The position numbers and the translations under genes are program-made. Positions 37,801 through 43,273 of a stretch of 64,000 nt of DNA are shown here, one piece after another. Within the stretch, counting starts at the first letter, position 1. Every line of letters starts with the position of its first letter. This DNA is from JAMHWF01 sp035911095 (GTDB taxonomy: Bacteria > Pseudomonadota > Gammaproteobacteria > Burkholderiales > Burkholderiaceae_C), in contig JAMHWF010000005.1 in the NCBI GenBank assembly GCA_035911095.1, positions 144,996 to 208,995 of the forward strand, in the 5' to 3' direction. The notes under the pieces are model-generated. The model was not told where the DNA came from and searched no databases. It saw nothing but the letters and a program-made list of their open reading frames with translations.

Positions 37801-39148
37801 CGCGGCCAGCGTCACCACCGACGCCGCGGGCTCGCTGGCGATCAACGGCGGCAGCATCGACACCACCGGCACGCAGACCTATGGCGAGCGCGCGGTGCTC
37901 GGCGCCAACACGGTGCTGAAGGGCAGCACCGTGACCCTGGCGGGCGGCGCTGACGGCAGCAGCCCGGGGGGCCAGTCGCTGGCGATCGTCGGCAACGCCG
38001 TGATCGGCGGCGCGGTCGGCGCGCAGAACGCGCTGGCGTCGCTGAGCATCAGCGGCAGCACGGCGCTTGAAGGGGCCAGCGTCACCACCACCGGCCACCA
38101 GCAGTACGGCGGCGCGGTGCAGGTGAACGGGAACAGCAGCCTGCGCAGCACCGGCGGCTCGTTGAACTTCGCCTCGACGATCGACAGCCCCAACGGGGCG
38201 AACCTGTCGATCACCAGCGACGCCGGCGCGGTCGCGGTGGCCGGCGCGGTCGGCTCGACCGGTGCGCCGGGCGTGCTGACGGTGCATGCCGCCACGACGC
38301 TCGACTTCTCGGGCAGCGTGCGGGCCTACGAGATCAACACCTCGGGCACGAGCGGGCTCACGCGTTTCGGCGGCAGCGTGCAGGCCGACGGCCCTGGCGG
38401 CATCAACGTCAGCGGCGCGAGCATCGAGTTCCAGCAGGCGGTGACCGCGAGCCAGGGGGCGCTGAAGGTGGTCAACACCAGCCCGACCGGCACCCTGAGC
38501 TTCGCCCCGGAGGCCTCCGTGTATGCGGCCACCGGCTTCACCCAGTCCGGCGGCGCGGCCATCACGCTGCCGGCGCGGGTCTACGTGGAGCGCGGGCCGA
38601 TCACGCTCGAGGCTCCGGCCACGCTGCCGAGCGGCGACGCGCTGATCGAGACCGAAGGCGACATCACGATCACCGGCCTGCACGGCCCGGCGACGAACCT
38701 GACCCTGGCGACGGGCCATGGCCCGGCGGTGAGCCCGGGGGCAGGCGCTTTGCGGGTCGGCCTCCGCGACGACAACCCCGCGCACAAGCTCGACGTGCTA
38801 AGCCTCACGGTTCCGGATGCCGCATCGGCCCGGTTGTACGGCAGCATCGACGGCCGGACGGGGGCGGCCGCCGCCTCCCTGATCAAGACCAGCCTGTGGG
38901 GCAGCCCGTACTTCATGAACGACGCGGCCTGGGCGCCGCCGCTGCTGGTGTATCAACCGCTGGTGACCGGGCTGACGGCCATCACCGTGCGGCGCAGCGT
39001 CGTGCCGAGCACGCCGCTGCTTGACCAGCTGTTCGCTGGCGAGCCGTCGAGCGAAGGGATCGCAGCGAATGCCCTCGACGTGTATCTGGCGCCCGAGGTG
39101 CTGACGGTGCGCGAGGCGGGCGAGCCGGCGACCCCAGCCAAACCCTGA
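25898..39148 (+). CDS. Giant filamentous haemagglutinin-like adhesin (TpsA), 4416 residues
   Basis: An extended 59-residue signal (basic region, then a hydrophobic core, likely cleaved after LATA) precedes the secretion domain. That domain starts NPTGAQVVAGKVQV and contains FNIGAGETVNF and NPNG (residues 142-145). A Gly/Ser/Thr/Asp-rich beta-helix follows for over 4000 residues. Residues of about 1100-2930 contain at least ten divergent copies of a unit of about 135 residues; a different TTGxQxYG repeat lies near 3780-4070. The C-terminal 150 residues are less repetitive and lack an anchor or toxin motif. I noticed no Cys after the signal. It is presumably exported by the TpsB encoded upstream and used in adhesion or biofilm formation. 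Confidence 0.93.
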   Translation: MRNRRWTPGIRLAHQLVFVRCPRRVRRALRWHLLRGHGVALTQLALAAGAAVAPMLATANPTGAQVVAGKVQVHSSVPTVLDIQQQSNLAIIHWQSFNIGAGETVNFVQPSLRSVALNRVLGNDPSAIFGRLNANGTVMLVNPNGVVFGAGSRVDVGGLVATTADIKDSDFLAGRYRFGQASPVSGAAVVNAGHISIKDSGLAALVAPRVANSGVIEAKLGRVALGGAQTFALDFQGDGLLSFSAGSAVDANGQPLVSNTGTLSAEGGSVLLTAQAVQRVVDTVINTDGVIEATSVGSHEGRIVLSGGSAGGVAVAGTVDASGRGTGEHGGTVQVTGQAVQVKRGTAIDASGDAGGGEIALGSRGVASGFADKSETTRVDAGATLRADALRQGDGGSVTAWSRDTTVFAGSLSARGGAEGGDGGFAEVSSLKHIGLTGSVDLRAPKGATGQLLLDPTDLRITDSPSGGSQDGNAGDGQVAAGDPNQGADDTLNTVSRGLLESMAGNANITLQATGQITVDAMAGGRIDLATAPGHSFTLQSTQSGGIRFADAQTEIRTQGGNITLEAQGIGSSLANIGKLTSNGGTVALRATGDIQLAGHIDAGSGAVQLQSTVGSITNGAGSPRLSGASVELSARGGQIGAAGNAIATTTPRLGLEAGGSIHAANSSALTDLSVNALHALAGSHGYQVSATGLDLRMTDGSVVSAERVVQAGGLNLALSSDRTLEVGTIDVGSGTATLSSRGGNLSGAAGNRVTAGSVKLGAEGSDGNNGAIGSASQAIHTATARLEATTGSGGAFVANTGALDLARLGATGASRVSATGSLTAGSVDAGSAALTLASTTGSVLDDGSAATRITAGALTVNAGGAVGGASLRLQTTATEFNADAASGGVHVHNAATSSTLADVRSGNGAIDITTGGSTTIGNLLSATSGAGNGITVAAAGAVTVNGAVNAGSQGDVQLSTTSGAISDGSSSLVTGHTVSLSATSGVSARTAASTLQVQAGTGNVTLVQAGSVSVEQIATTGSTVTLTATDGDITVGAVQSGLSGRVSLSATDGSILDDGDAGTRIQAKTVALDSAGSIGDASHAVQTKATELSVAGAGDLYVSNDSTLTSLGVDHRHATPGQAATLQITSPYLTFQVGDNGSAYAVERLVGVPLTDLSFQGDQTLVVGQVQGAGSVSLVATQGDIRDDGNAQSRITAGGRLSLQASQGSLGSATTALDVNASQLVLATHGDLYLRSLADLSSLAISSTHADATTSYGMAISAPSLNFSVTDSAAGHHVHTLTDTSSLSLEFASDRDITLGRVDVSDSGSASFTSTGGSILDDGDKSTRVLADSTTLSGAAVGASGNGHLDVVTSQLSATATAGGVYIEVPMPAGSSNTTSTLTLGSVTAAGPVEIRALEGDVSLGGVITATDQAVSLSAQRGSILSPSGYFGYTGGFRIGSGSLTLNAAQSIGTEGRAVWFDGEGASLQAQAGTSMFLTAGNATTLASLQAGSGITYTQNSGTVTVGHVDATAGGTVSITAASGAIEDDGNGATGVSAGQVSLAASTDIGSAGRAVAVATPSLALSANGTVNVADSVTLQSLSLTRGSGSTGSIAITAGAGQSFTITEDASEHLLQAVSSGTPLDFSFSGQRTVKVGDLDVGAAGSVTLASATSVVDDGQAGTGIAAGTVSLTAGTAGSIGASGSGNAISLEGTTSLALSAGRDIFASSDTSLTDLSIASTSAGGSSQFGVVAQGQTFGITDNGSTQSLDFSGNALGNFSFSNHKNIQVGTINATGDVTLVTRNGGANSNISSDGGSGRIAGGRVLLTAASNTANGGSIGSSGTALRVDTPSLILDGSANVYVNDAQDLSLLDMTLTHGTNTTFGYGVTATNINSFSVTDGSTQALGLAVSNAIDFRYSVDRALILGTIDAGTSSVGAISLTSRSAPTGTNAQINRASGTLVAGSVTLSAIGSNGGVGATGTISTGTQNLSIASGGNVSVSNSTTLNSLSLEALHRTSGSNTHTYGLSSTGLTFSVTDNTGTDGLHLNNIAQSGLDLTVKSDRTITASAVNTGVGGKVTLDSNTIRGGSGASAGNPSISTGDLTLLGYSAHGSSGGALYTAAQTLSSTLSGSLELSNSGDLTLRHNSVGSSAVVASSNGSLRQEAGGLFTAPTLTLKAQQSLAGGGGNTLATNARQLKLESGGDIDVANVTDLYTLELVSNHATPGAQNTISVQADRLNLALTDSVAGDQYHLAQLTDSSGLDFTLRTDVALALGAVDVHDGRSLGLYSTGAGTSITNDGSSLLKAGDITLSATGSVGAAGDGTTRMQTDALGVRLITGGNAYLDNAQDLSNLSLTSNQSTGGTAPVYEVTAPSLSFALSDDGTTHLDQVVDSTGLNFVLDTRRSQAIGVVDVGPSGSVSLKSAGDIHGDADSSKRLTAASVTLQTSQGGDVGSVANPIHLSAPLATFRVTGALNVESDTHIDSLTVHTTHPTATYGGTYSIVSVPVTGATPYALFTATDDAAGTELTQVSDPEGLAFTYSSDRDIKVVTLDLGSTGTVALTSGGSIVGDGDANTLIQAAGLKLNADGAIGGAGAGNAIDAKVGTLDARADGGAVKLALHGATTIGSLYGSDGVGLVNAVGDIHLGSIDAGGDTVDIDNQGGSILGGSINRSTTVILRAAGSIGNQSAIRTTANGGGTTTLTAEASAANGADGSVAVTESYNLSAVAVTAPAAVTLEAGRALSVGTVDSGGAVSLKASQGNLTGVDGSNSISGTSVSLAASYNGSIGTSGTRLNVDTTALDLKAPGNVYISGQADLDSLSIDRSNSSSGNFSSGALSVTATNLTLNASDGGNTTTFTTLTDSTGLDFSYLGIGSINVGTVDVGSGSALLRASLYQGDGHIRAVDGSSSITAGALTLQANGAASAIGSSGTALGMAVDSLTASSGTGGLYVRQAGSLSLSDLNTTGNLSVNATAGDLTLGNLSWGGTLDLNAAAGSILAGGGALAGKSSTASVTLSAANGIGTELAPVLVNGAQGHAVSASVTGTGSLYLASVAKLNGGLTTSVNNGATSISAADDIRLASLTSNTDAEGNDIRVVATAGNITAVSVSAGGGDARHAEVDLSANAGSILATSSSTLQGAGIRLHGTAGVGSASQRVIANSSGSVQVSSTGGDIYLGTAGPSVLTNISSAGGDIDIASAKDLLIANASSGGGDIKVAGTANDVALSAGNIDAGAGSVTLASTSDGGRLLDDGDATTRIRGATVTLNGKAGVGAESARLQTAAGTLDASSGNGIYLADQNAAGVTLRSVVASDGAVSITTAGPTTATLVKAETDGAGKDVSISTSSGNLTLGAVTAGATQGRVLLAAAGSILGSGGGAQVSAHGVSLSAGADIGTVTDPATGAGSPVTLDVDVIEALGTTGSHRVVSVEHVGTDALTLGSGMLSLGSGSSVYIKAGGDLDATASLGSTSGTLSLTSGGTLTLPDAAFVSAGAVRLVGATDVVTSGSGDAARNLRVNSSSLTLRSGAAGGDTLLTTAVGAVDAELQGAGDLTLLNTGTVAAATLKTSDGDITATSSNGLVVDSAVAGGSERQVALTATGGDLKVGTISAGTDGSLLLTSSAGSILGDAAVLVGQSLALSSATGIGSSTAAFNTDIGHVSAEVTGSGDIHLASAGTLHLGRLATQDGDIAVRATGDVNTTTLSAGQGGSVTLASSHGNVLLTQALALDGGALLIDGNAALVGGAHSLATGGGALRITGALIGGDEAATLDAGSGAVSLEGAVSNLASLTVTGGSIHTAGVSTDGAQTYHGSTTLNGAHATQGGAFTVDGATTLGSATTVATAGGDASFKGGVDGAADLSVSTGAGNTRFSGAVGQTARVGQLTVDTAGTTTFSGAVAAASVATDAAGTLVLDGGSVNTTGAQRYGEHVTLGTHTTLTGQGVAFAGDIDGNANLTVNSGTGVASFGGDIGAATRIGRLSVNSAGATSFDGTVSAASVTTDAAGSLAINGGSIDTTGTQTYGERAVLGANTVLKGSTVTLAGGADGSSPGGQSLAIVGNAVIGGAVGAQNALASLSISGSTALEGASVTTTGHQQYGGAVQVNGNSSLRSTGGSLNFASTIDSPNGANLSITSDAGAVAVAGAVGSTGAPGVLTVHAATTLDFSGSVRAYEINTSGTSGLTRFGGSVQADGPGGINVSGASIEFQQAVTASQGALKVVNTSPTGTLSFAPEASVYAATGFTQSGGAAITLPARVYVERGPITLEAPATLPSGDALIETEGDITITGLHGPATNLTLATGHGPAVSPGAGALRVGLRDDNPAHKLDVLSLTVPDAASARLYGSIDGRTGAAAASLIKTSLWGSPYFMNDAAWAPPLLVYQPLVTGLTAITVRRSVVPSTPLLDQLFAGEPSSEGIAANALDVYLAPEVLTVREAGEPATPAKP
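29215..34700 (+). repeat. Divergent ~400-bp tandem repeats coding for the adhesin stalk
   Basis: Unit starts with the pattern x-L-x-[LI]-x-x-x-H/T are seen near 29221, 29620, 30640, 31037, 31452, 31859, 32480, 32891, 33290 and 34288. Most are 397-415 bases apart. Each unit contains an [FL]-x-[VIL]-[TS]-D turn, a DSTGLDF-like strand, an SDRxI-VGTVDVG stretch and often DDGD. Confidence 0.75.
37225..38120 (+). repeat. TTGxQxYG repeats near the adhesin C-terminus
   Basis: Four copies of a TTGxQxYG-like motif followed by LGxxTxLxG lie near 37225, 37574, 37858 and 38082. Each is followed by an F-x-G/A-x-[IV]-[DG]-G strand. This is a second repeat family, distinct from the 135-residue units. Confidence 0.65.
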
Positions 39149-39164
39149 CGAGAGAGGAGCCCCG

Positions 39165-39896
39165 ATGACCAGCGAGACCCTGCCCCTGTTCTACAGCCAG
39201 CCGAAGGTGCTGCACCCTGGCGTGCACGCCGGGCGTTCGCTCGCCCGCACGGACCACTACGGCTTCGCTGCACGCGCCAACGCGGTGCCGCTGTTGGCGG
39301 CCGAGGTGCCGGCGGTCGCGCGGCGCCTGCCGGTGGTGTTCGCCGGCGGCGAGGTGCCGCTGCCGGTGGCCGTGCTCGGCCTGGCCGACGGCCAGAACCT
39401 CTGCGTCGACGAGCAGGGGCGCTGGCAGACCGGCAGCTATGTGCCGGCCTACCTGCGGCGCTACCCGTTCATCTTCCTGGAGGACGAGGGACGCAAGCAG
39501 CTGACGCTGTGCGTGGACGAGGCGGCGCTGGCACCAGCGGGCGAAGGCGCGCATCCGCTGTTCGACACCAACGGCGAGCCTTCGACGCTGACCCGCAGCG
39601 CGCTGGCCTTCTGCCGCGACTACCAGGCGCACCACCTGCTGACGGTGGCCTTCGGCGAGGCCCTCGCCGCCGCCGAGCTGCTGGTGGAACGGCGGGCCGA
39701 CATCTCGCTGCAAGACGGCCAGAAGCTCAGCCTCACGGGCTTCAAGGTGATCGACGAAGCCCGCTTCAACCAGCTGACCGGCGAGCAGCTCGTCGAGTGG
39801 CGCGCCAAGGGCTGGCTCGCGCTGGTCTACAGCCACCTGCAGTCGATCGAGAACTGGGCACCGTTGCTCGACCTGGGGTCGCGGTCCTCCGCCTGA
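39165..39896 (+). CDS. SapC-family protein
   Basis: This is a 243-residue protein with the SapC pattern: LPLFYSQPKVLHPGVH, YGFAARANAVPLLAAEVP, LPVVFAG, the ALLGL-like AVLGLADGQNLCVDEQGRW, YVPAYLRRYPFIFLED, CVDEAA and LFDTNGEPS. SapC homologues lie near surface-layer or outer-membrane export genes, but their role is not established. GAGAGGAG supports the ATG, 16 bases after the adhesin stop, so it is very likely the third gene of the secretion operon. No signal peptide is seen, so it should act in the cytoplasm. Confidence 0.87.
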   Translation: MTSETLPLFYSQPKVLHPGVHAGRSLARTDHYGFAARANAVPLLAAEVPAVARRLPVVFAGGEVPLPVAVLGLADGQNLCVDEQGRWQTGSYVPAYLRRYPFIFLEDEGRKQLTLCVDEAALAPAGEGAHPLFDTNGEPSTLTRSALAFCRDYQAHHLLTVAFGEALAAAELLVERRADISLQDGQKLSLTGFKVIDEARFNQLTGEQLVEWRAKGWLALVYSHLQSIENWAPLLDLGSRSSA

Positions 39897-39925
39897 CCGA
39901 AACCCGCCGCCGCGGCAGGGCCGCC

Positions 39926-39941
39926 CGCCGCCGAGGCGGCG
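39926..39941. terminator. GC hairpin between convergent sapC and ruvB
   Basis: CGCCGCC and GGCGGCG form a 7-bp stem with a 2-base centre. It lacks a T-run, so it is at best a weak bidirectional terminator between the convergent genes. Confidence 0.3.
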
Positions 39942-39954
39942 GCGTGTCGCACCG

Positions 39955-41025
39955 TCAGTCGAACAGGCCCGTCGCGTCGCGCGGCGGCGCGAGGCCCAGG
40001 TGGCGGAACGCGCTCGCGGTCGCGATGCGGCCGCGCGGCGTGCGCTGCAGGTAGCCCTGCTGGATCAGGTAGGGCTCGATCACGTCCTCGATCGTGCCCG
40101 GCTCCTCGCCGATCGCCGCCGCCACGTTGTCCAGCCCGACCGGGCCGCCGTCGAAGCGGTGGATCACCGCCTCGAGCAGCTTGCGGTCCATCAGGTCGAA
40201 GCCCTGCGCGTCGACGTCGAGCATCGCCAGCGCGCGGTCGGCGAGCGTGCGCACGATGCGCCCGTCGGCCTTCACCTGCGCGTAGTCGCGCACGCGGCGT
40301 AGCAGCCGGTTCGCGATGCGCGGCGTGCCGCGCGAGCGGCGCGCGATCTCCAGCGCGCCCTCGGCGTCGATCGGCACCTCGAGCAGCGCGGCCGAGCGGG
40401 TGACGATGCGCGTCAGTTCCTCGTCGCTGTAGAACTCGAGCCGCGCGACGATGCCGAAGCGGTCGCGCAGCGGGTTGGTCAGCATGCCCGCGCGCGTGGT
40501 CGCGCCGACCAGCGTGAACGGCTGCAGGTCGAGCTTGATCGAGCGCGCGGCCGGGCCCTCGCCGATCATGATGTCGATCTGGTAGTCCTCCAGCGCCGGG
40601 TAGAGGATCTCCTCGACGACCGGGCTCAGGCGGTGGATCTCGTCGATGAACAGCACGTCGTGCCGCTCGAGGTTGGTGAGCAGCGCGGCCAGGTCCTTCG
40701 GCTTCTCGAGCACCGGGCCGCTGGTCTGGCGCAGGTTGACGCCGAGCTCGGCGGCGACGATGTGCGCGAGCGTCGTCTTGCCGAGCCCCGGCGGGCCGAA
40801 CAGCAGCACGTGGTCGAGGGCCTCGGCGCGCTGCCGCGCCGCGCCGATGAAGACGCCGAGCTGCTCGCGCGCCTTCGCCTGGCCGACGTAGTCGTCGAGC
40901 GCCTTCGGCCGCAGCGCGCGTTCGATCGCCTCCTCGTTCGGCGAGGCCGGGCGGGCGCTCACGACCCGCGCCGCCCCCGGGGCGCCCGCGGCGGAAGCCG
41001 CGAAGTCGTCGGTGTGGATCGTCAC
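39955..41025 (-). CDS. ruvB: Holliday junction branch migration ATPase RuvB
   Basis: This is a 356-residue AAA+ motor. Walker A GPPGLGKT is at 77-84, Walker B FIDEIHR at 126-132, sensor GATTRAG, and the C-terminal winged helix contains LIQQGYLQRTPRGR. It drives branch migration of Holliday junctions with RuvA during recombination and repair. The predicted start is GTG at 41025, with about 30 extra residues before the conserved core. RuvA lies 0.8 kb away on the same strand, separated by a divergent copper chaperone gene; ruvC is not in the window. Confidence 0.96.
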   Translation of the reverse strand: MTIHTDDFAASAAGAPGAARVVSARPASPNEEAIERALRPKALDDYVGQAKAREQLGVFIGAARQRAEALDHVLLFGPPGLGKTTLAHIVAAELGVNLRQTSGPVLEKPKDLAALLTNLERHDVLFIDEIHRLSPVVEEILYPALEDYQIDIMIGEGPAARSIKLDLQPFTLVGATTRAGMLTNPLRDRFGIVARLEFYSDEELTRIVTRSAALLEVPIDAEGALEIARRSRGTPRIANRLLRRVRDYAQVKADGRIVRTLADRALAMLDVDAQGFDLMDRKLLEAVIHRFDGGPVGLDNVAAAIGEEPGTIEDVIEPYLIQQGYLQRTPRGRIATASAFRHLGLAPPRDATGLFD

Positions 41026-41290
41026 CCGGGCCTCCTCGTGCCGCCGCGCGGCGGGCGCGTTGCCGCCGCGATGCGGCTTCGCTGCGCGGGCGCTCGTGTC
41101 GGCTGCGGCTTCATGCGTCGATTATCGTTGCGGCCCCCGCGCGAGCCGGCGCAGCGTCGCCAGGCCGAGAGCCTGCGCGGCCCGCGCCGCCCTGCCCGTG
41201 CGGGGCGAGCCGCACGCCCGACTGGGTTAGGGTTCAGGGCTCGCGCCCAGGCCGCCCACAGGCCGCGCACCTCACGAAAGGAGAACGTCG

Positions 41291-41794
41291 ATGAAGTCCT
41301 TCACCCGCACGGCGATCGCCGCTGCCCTCGCCGTGACCGCCGTTGCCGCCTCGGCCCAGACCAAGGTCACCGATGCCTGGGTGCGCGGCACCGTGCCGCA
41401 GCAGACCGGCACCGGGCTGTTCGCCAAGCTGACCTCGACGCAGGGCGGCAAGCTCGTCGCCGCCGAGTCGCCCGCCGCCGCCCTGGTGGAGGTGCACGAG
41501 ATGGTGATGGAGGACAACATCGCGAAGATGCGCGGCGTCGAGTCGGTCGAGCTGCCGCCGGGCAAGACGGTCGAGCTCAAGCCCGGCAGCTACCACGTGA
41601 TGCTGCTCGACCTGACGAAGCCGCTGAAGGCCGGCGACAAGGTGCCCGTGACCTTCATCGTCGAAGGCCGCGATGGCAAGCAGGAGAGCATCACTGCCGA
41701 GGCCACGGTGCGCCCGCTCGGCAAGACCGACGACAAGTCGGCGGCCGGCGAGACGGACGACCTGCCCGAAGACCACCACGGCCACAAGCATTGA
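41291..41794 (+). CDS. Periplasmic copper chaperone PCu(A)C
   Basis: This is a 167-residue protein with a signal peptide cleaved near AASAQT. The copper site has the H-x-M ... M ... H-x-M layout: VHEMVMEDNIAKM, then PGSYHVMLLDL. The C-terminus is His-rich (DHHGHKH), offering extra metal binding. The family delivers Cu(I) to cytochrome c oxidase CuA or other periplasmic cuproproteins. AAAGGAGAA precedes the ATG. The gene sits between ruvB and ruvA on the opposite strand, so it is transcribed alone. Confidence 0.92.
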   Translation: MKSFTRTAIAAALAVTAVAASAQTKVTDAWVRGTVPQQTGTGLFAKLTSTQGGKLVAAESPAAALVEVHEMVMEDNIAKMRGVESVELPPGKTVELKPGSYHVMLLDLTKPLKAGDKVPVTFIVEGRDGKQESITAEATVRPLGKTDDKSAAGETDDLPEDHHGHKH

Positions 41795-41851
41795 GGTCGA
41801 AGGGCCGGCCCCTGCGCGCGCCCGCCGCCGGCGCGACGCTTGGGCCGGTCA

Positions 41852-42424
41852 TCAGCGCGCGAGGGCCTTGAGCGCGAGCTTGATGCCTTCGCTGACGCCG
41901 ATGTCCTGCGGCAGCGTCTTCAGCGTCGCGGCCGCCTCGCGGTCGCTGTAGCCGAGCGCGAGCAGCGCCTGCAGGATGTCGGCCTGGGCCTCGCTCGCGG
42001 CCGCCGCCGGCAGCGCGAGGTCGGGGCCGAGCTTGCCCTTGAGCTCGAGCAGCAGGCGTTCGGCCGTCTTCTTGCCGATGCCGGGCACCTTCACTAGGCG
42101 CGCGCTCTCCTGCAGGCTGACCGCCTGGGCGAGTTCGGCGACGCTCAGGCCCGACAGGATCGACAGCGCCGTGCGCGGCCCGACGCCGGCGATCTTCACC
42201 AACTGGCGGAAGGTCGCGCGCTCGGGCGCCGAGAGGAAGCCGTAGAGCACCTGCGCGTCCTCGCGCACGACGAAGTGGGTCAGCAGCGTGACGCGCTCGC
42301 CCAGCCCGGGCAGGTGGAAGAACGTGCTCATCGGCACGTCGACCTCGTAGCCCACGCCGCCGGCGTCGATCAGCACCTGTGGCGGGTTCTTTTCGGCGAG
42401 CAGGCCGGTGAGGCGTCCGATCAT
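41852..42424 (-). CDS. ruvA: Holliday junction-binding protein RuvA
   Basis: This is a 190-residue protein of standard length. The N-terminal OB fold (MIGRLTGLLAEKNPPQVLID) is followed by two helix-hairpin-helix motifs (VKIAGVGPRTALSIL and LVKVPGIGKKTAERLLLEL). The C-terminal RuvB-binding domain has DILQALLALGYSDREA. It binds four-way junctions as a tetramer and loads RuvB. It is on the same strand as ruvB but separated from it by the divergent copper chaperone gene. Confidence 0.96.
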   Translation of the reverse strand: MIGRLTGLLAEKNPPQVLIDAGGVGYEVDVPMSTFFHLPGLGERVTLLTHFVVREDAQVLYGFLSAPERATFRQLVKIAGVGPRTALSILSGLSVAELAQAVSLQESARLVKVPGIGKKTAERLLLELKGKLGPDLALPAAAASEAQADILQALLALGYSDREAAATLKTLPQDIGVSEGIKLALKALAR

Positions 42425-42543
42425 GGCGCGCGATTATGCGGGCGCGCCCTGGCGGGCGGGCGGCATCGCGGCGGTGACGATCGGGTGCGACCGCCGGTGC
42501 CGTCGGCCGCGAACGCGCCGGCGGGCAGGGCGGTGCGGCAGGG

Positions 42544-43197
42544 TCAGCGGTTGCGGCCGAACAGGCCCAGGCGCTGCGCTTCCAGCGCGGCCTCGGCGCG
42601 CGAGCTCACGTTGAGCTTGCGGTAGATCTGCTTCACGTAGTCGGCGATCGTGTGGCGCGACAGGCCGAGCTGCACGCCGATCTCGGGCAGCGTGAAGCCC
42701 TTGGCGACGCGCAGCAGCACCTCGCTCTCGCGCTCGGTGAGCTGCACGTGGGGCATCATGTCCACCTGCGGCTTCGGCTGCGACGCGAAGTACGAGATGA
42801 CCTTGCGGGCGATCGACGGCGACAGCGGCGGCTCGCCCGAGCTGATGCGCTGCAGCTGCTCGATGATCAGCGTGCGCGCCTGCTCCTTCAGGATGTAGCC
42901 GAAGGCGCCGGCCTGCAGGGCAGGGAACAGGTGCTCGTCGTCGTCGTGGATCGTCACCACCACCGAGCGCGCCTCGGGCTGCGCCTTCTGCAGCGCCGAG
43001 ATCACGTCGACGCCCGAGCCGTCGGGCAGGCCCAGGTCGACCAGCGCGAGCTCGAAGTTGACGGCGCTGACGAGGCCGATCGCGTCATGCACGCGTGCGG
43101 CCTCGGACACATAGGCTTCGGGGAAGACCTGCAGCACCAGCGACTTGAGCCAGGTGCGGATCTCGGGAAGGTCCTCGAGCAGCAGGATGTTTTTCAT
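42544..43197 (-). CDS. LuxR/NarL-type response regulator
   Basis: This is a 217-residue regulator. The receiver domain has the acidic pocket (LLLED), phosphorylation Asp54 in ALVDLGLPDGSG and Lys in GYILKEQA. The LuxR helix-turn-helix reads LTERESEVLLRVAKGFTLPEIGVQLGLSRHTIADYVKQIYRKL, spanning about residues 150-192. It is encoded 76 bases downstream of the histidine kinase on the same strand and is surely its partner. The start at 43197 precedes the canonical MKNILLLEDL. Targets are unknown. Confidence 0.92.
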   Translation of the reverse strand: MKNILLLEDLPEIRTWLKSLVLQVFPEAYVSEAARVHDAIGLVSAVNFELALVDLGLPDGSGVDVISALQKAQPEARSVVVTIHDDDEHLFPALQAGAFGYILKEQARTLIIEQLQRISSGEPPLSPSIARKVISYFASQPKPQVDMMPHVQLTERESEVLLRVAKGFTLPEIGVQLGLSRHTIADYVKQIYRKLNVSSRAEAALEAQRLGLFGRNR

Positions 43198-43273
43198 GGC
43201 GACACGCCCTTGACGGGCTCCGGACGATGCGGAGTGCAAGCCTAACAGCCTGCTTTCGCGCCGTGGAGGTCGC

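Noticed and set aside
26813..38785. Antisense open frame of nearly 4000 codons opposite the adhesin gene
   Set aside because: It is a by-product of the high GC and codon bias of the adhesin gene. The product is almost all Arg, Ala, Val, Gln and Asp with no domains, while the sense frame has clear adhesin motifs.
24137..39148. Repeats in the adhesin gene as a CRISPR array or mobile repeat
   Set aside because: They are in-frame, divergent coding repeats of about 400 bases, not short identical repeats with spacers.
39926..39941. A full terminator between sapC and ruvB
   Set aside because: The stem is good but no T-run follows on either side, so it is listed only as a weak candidate.
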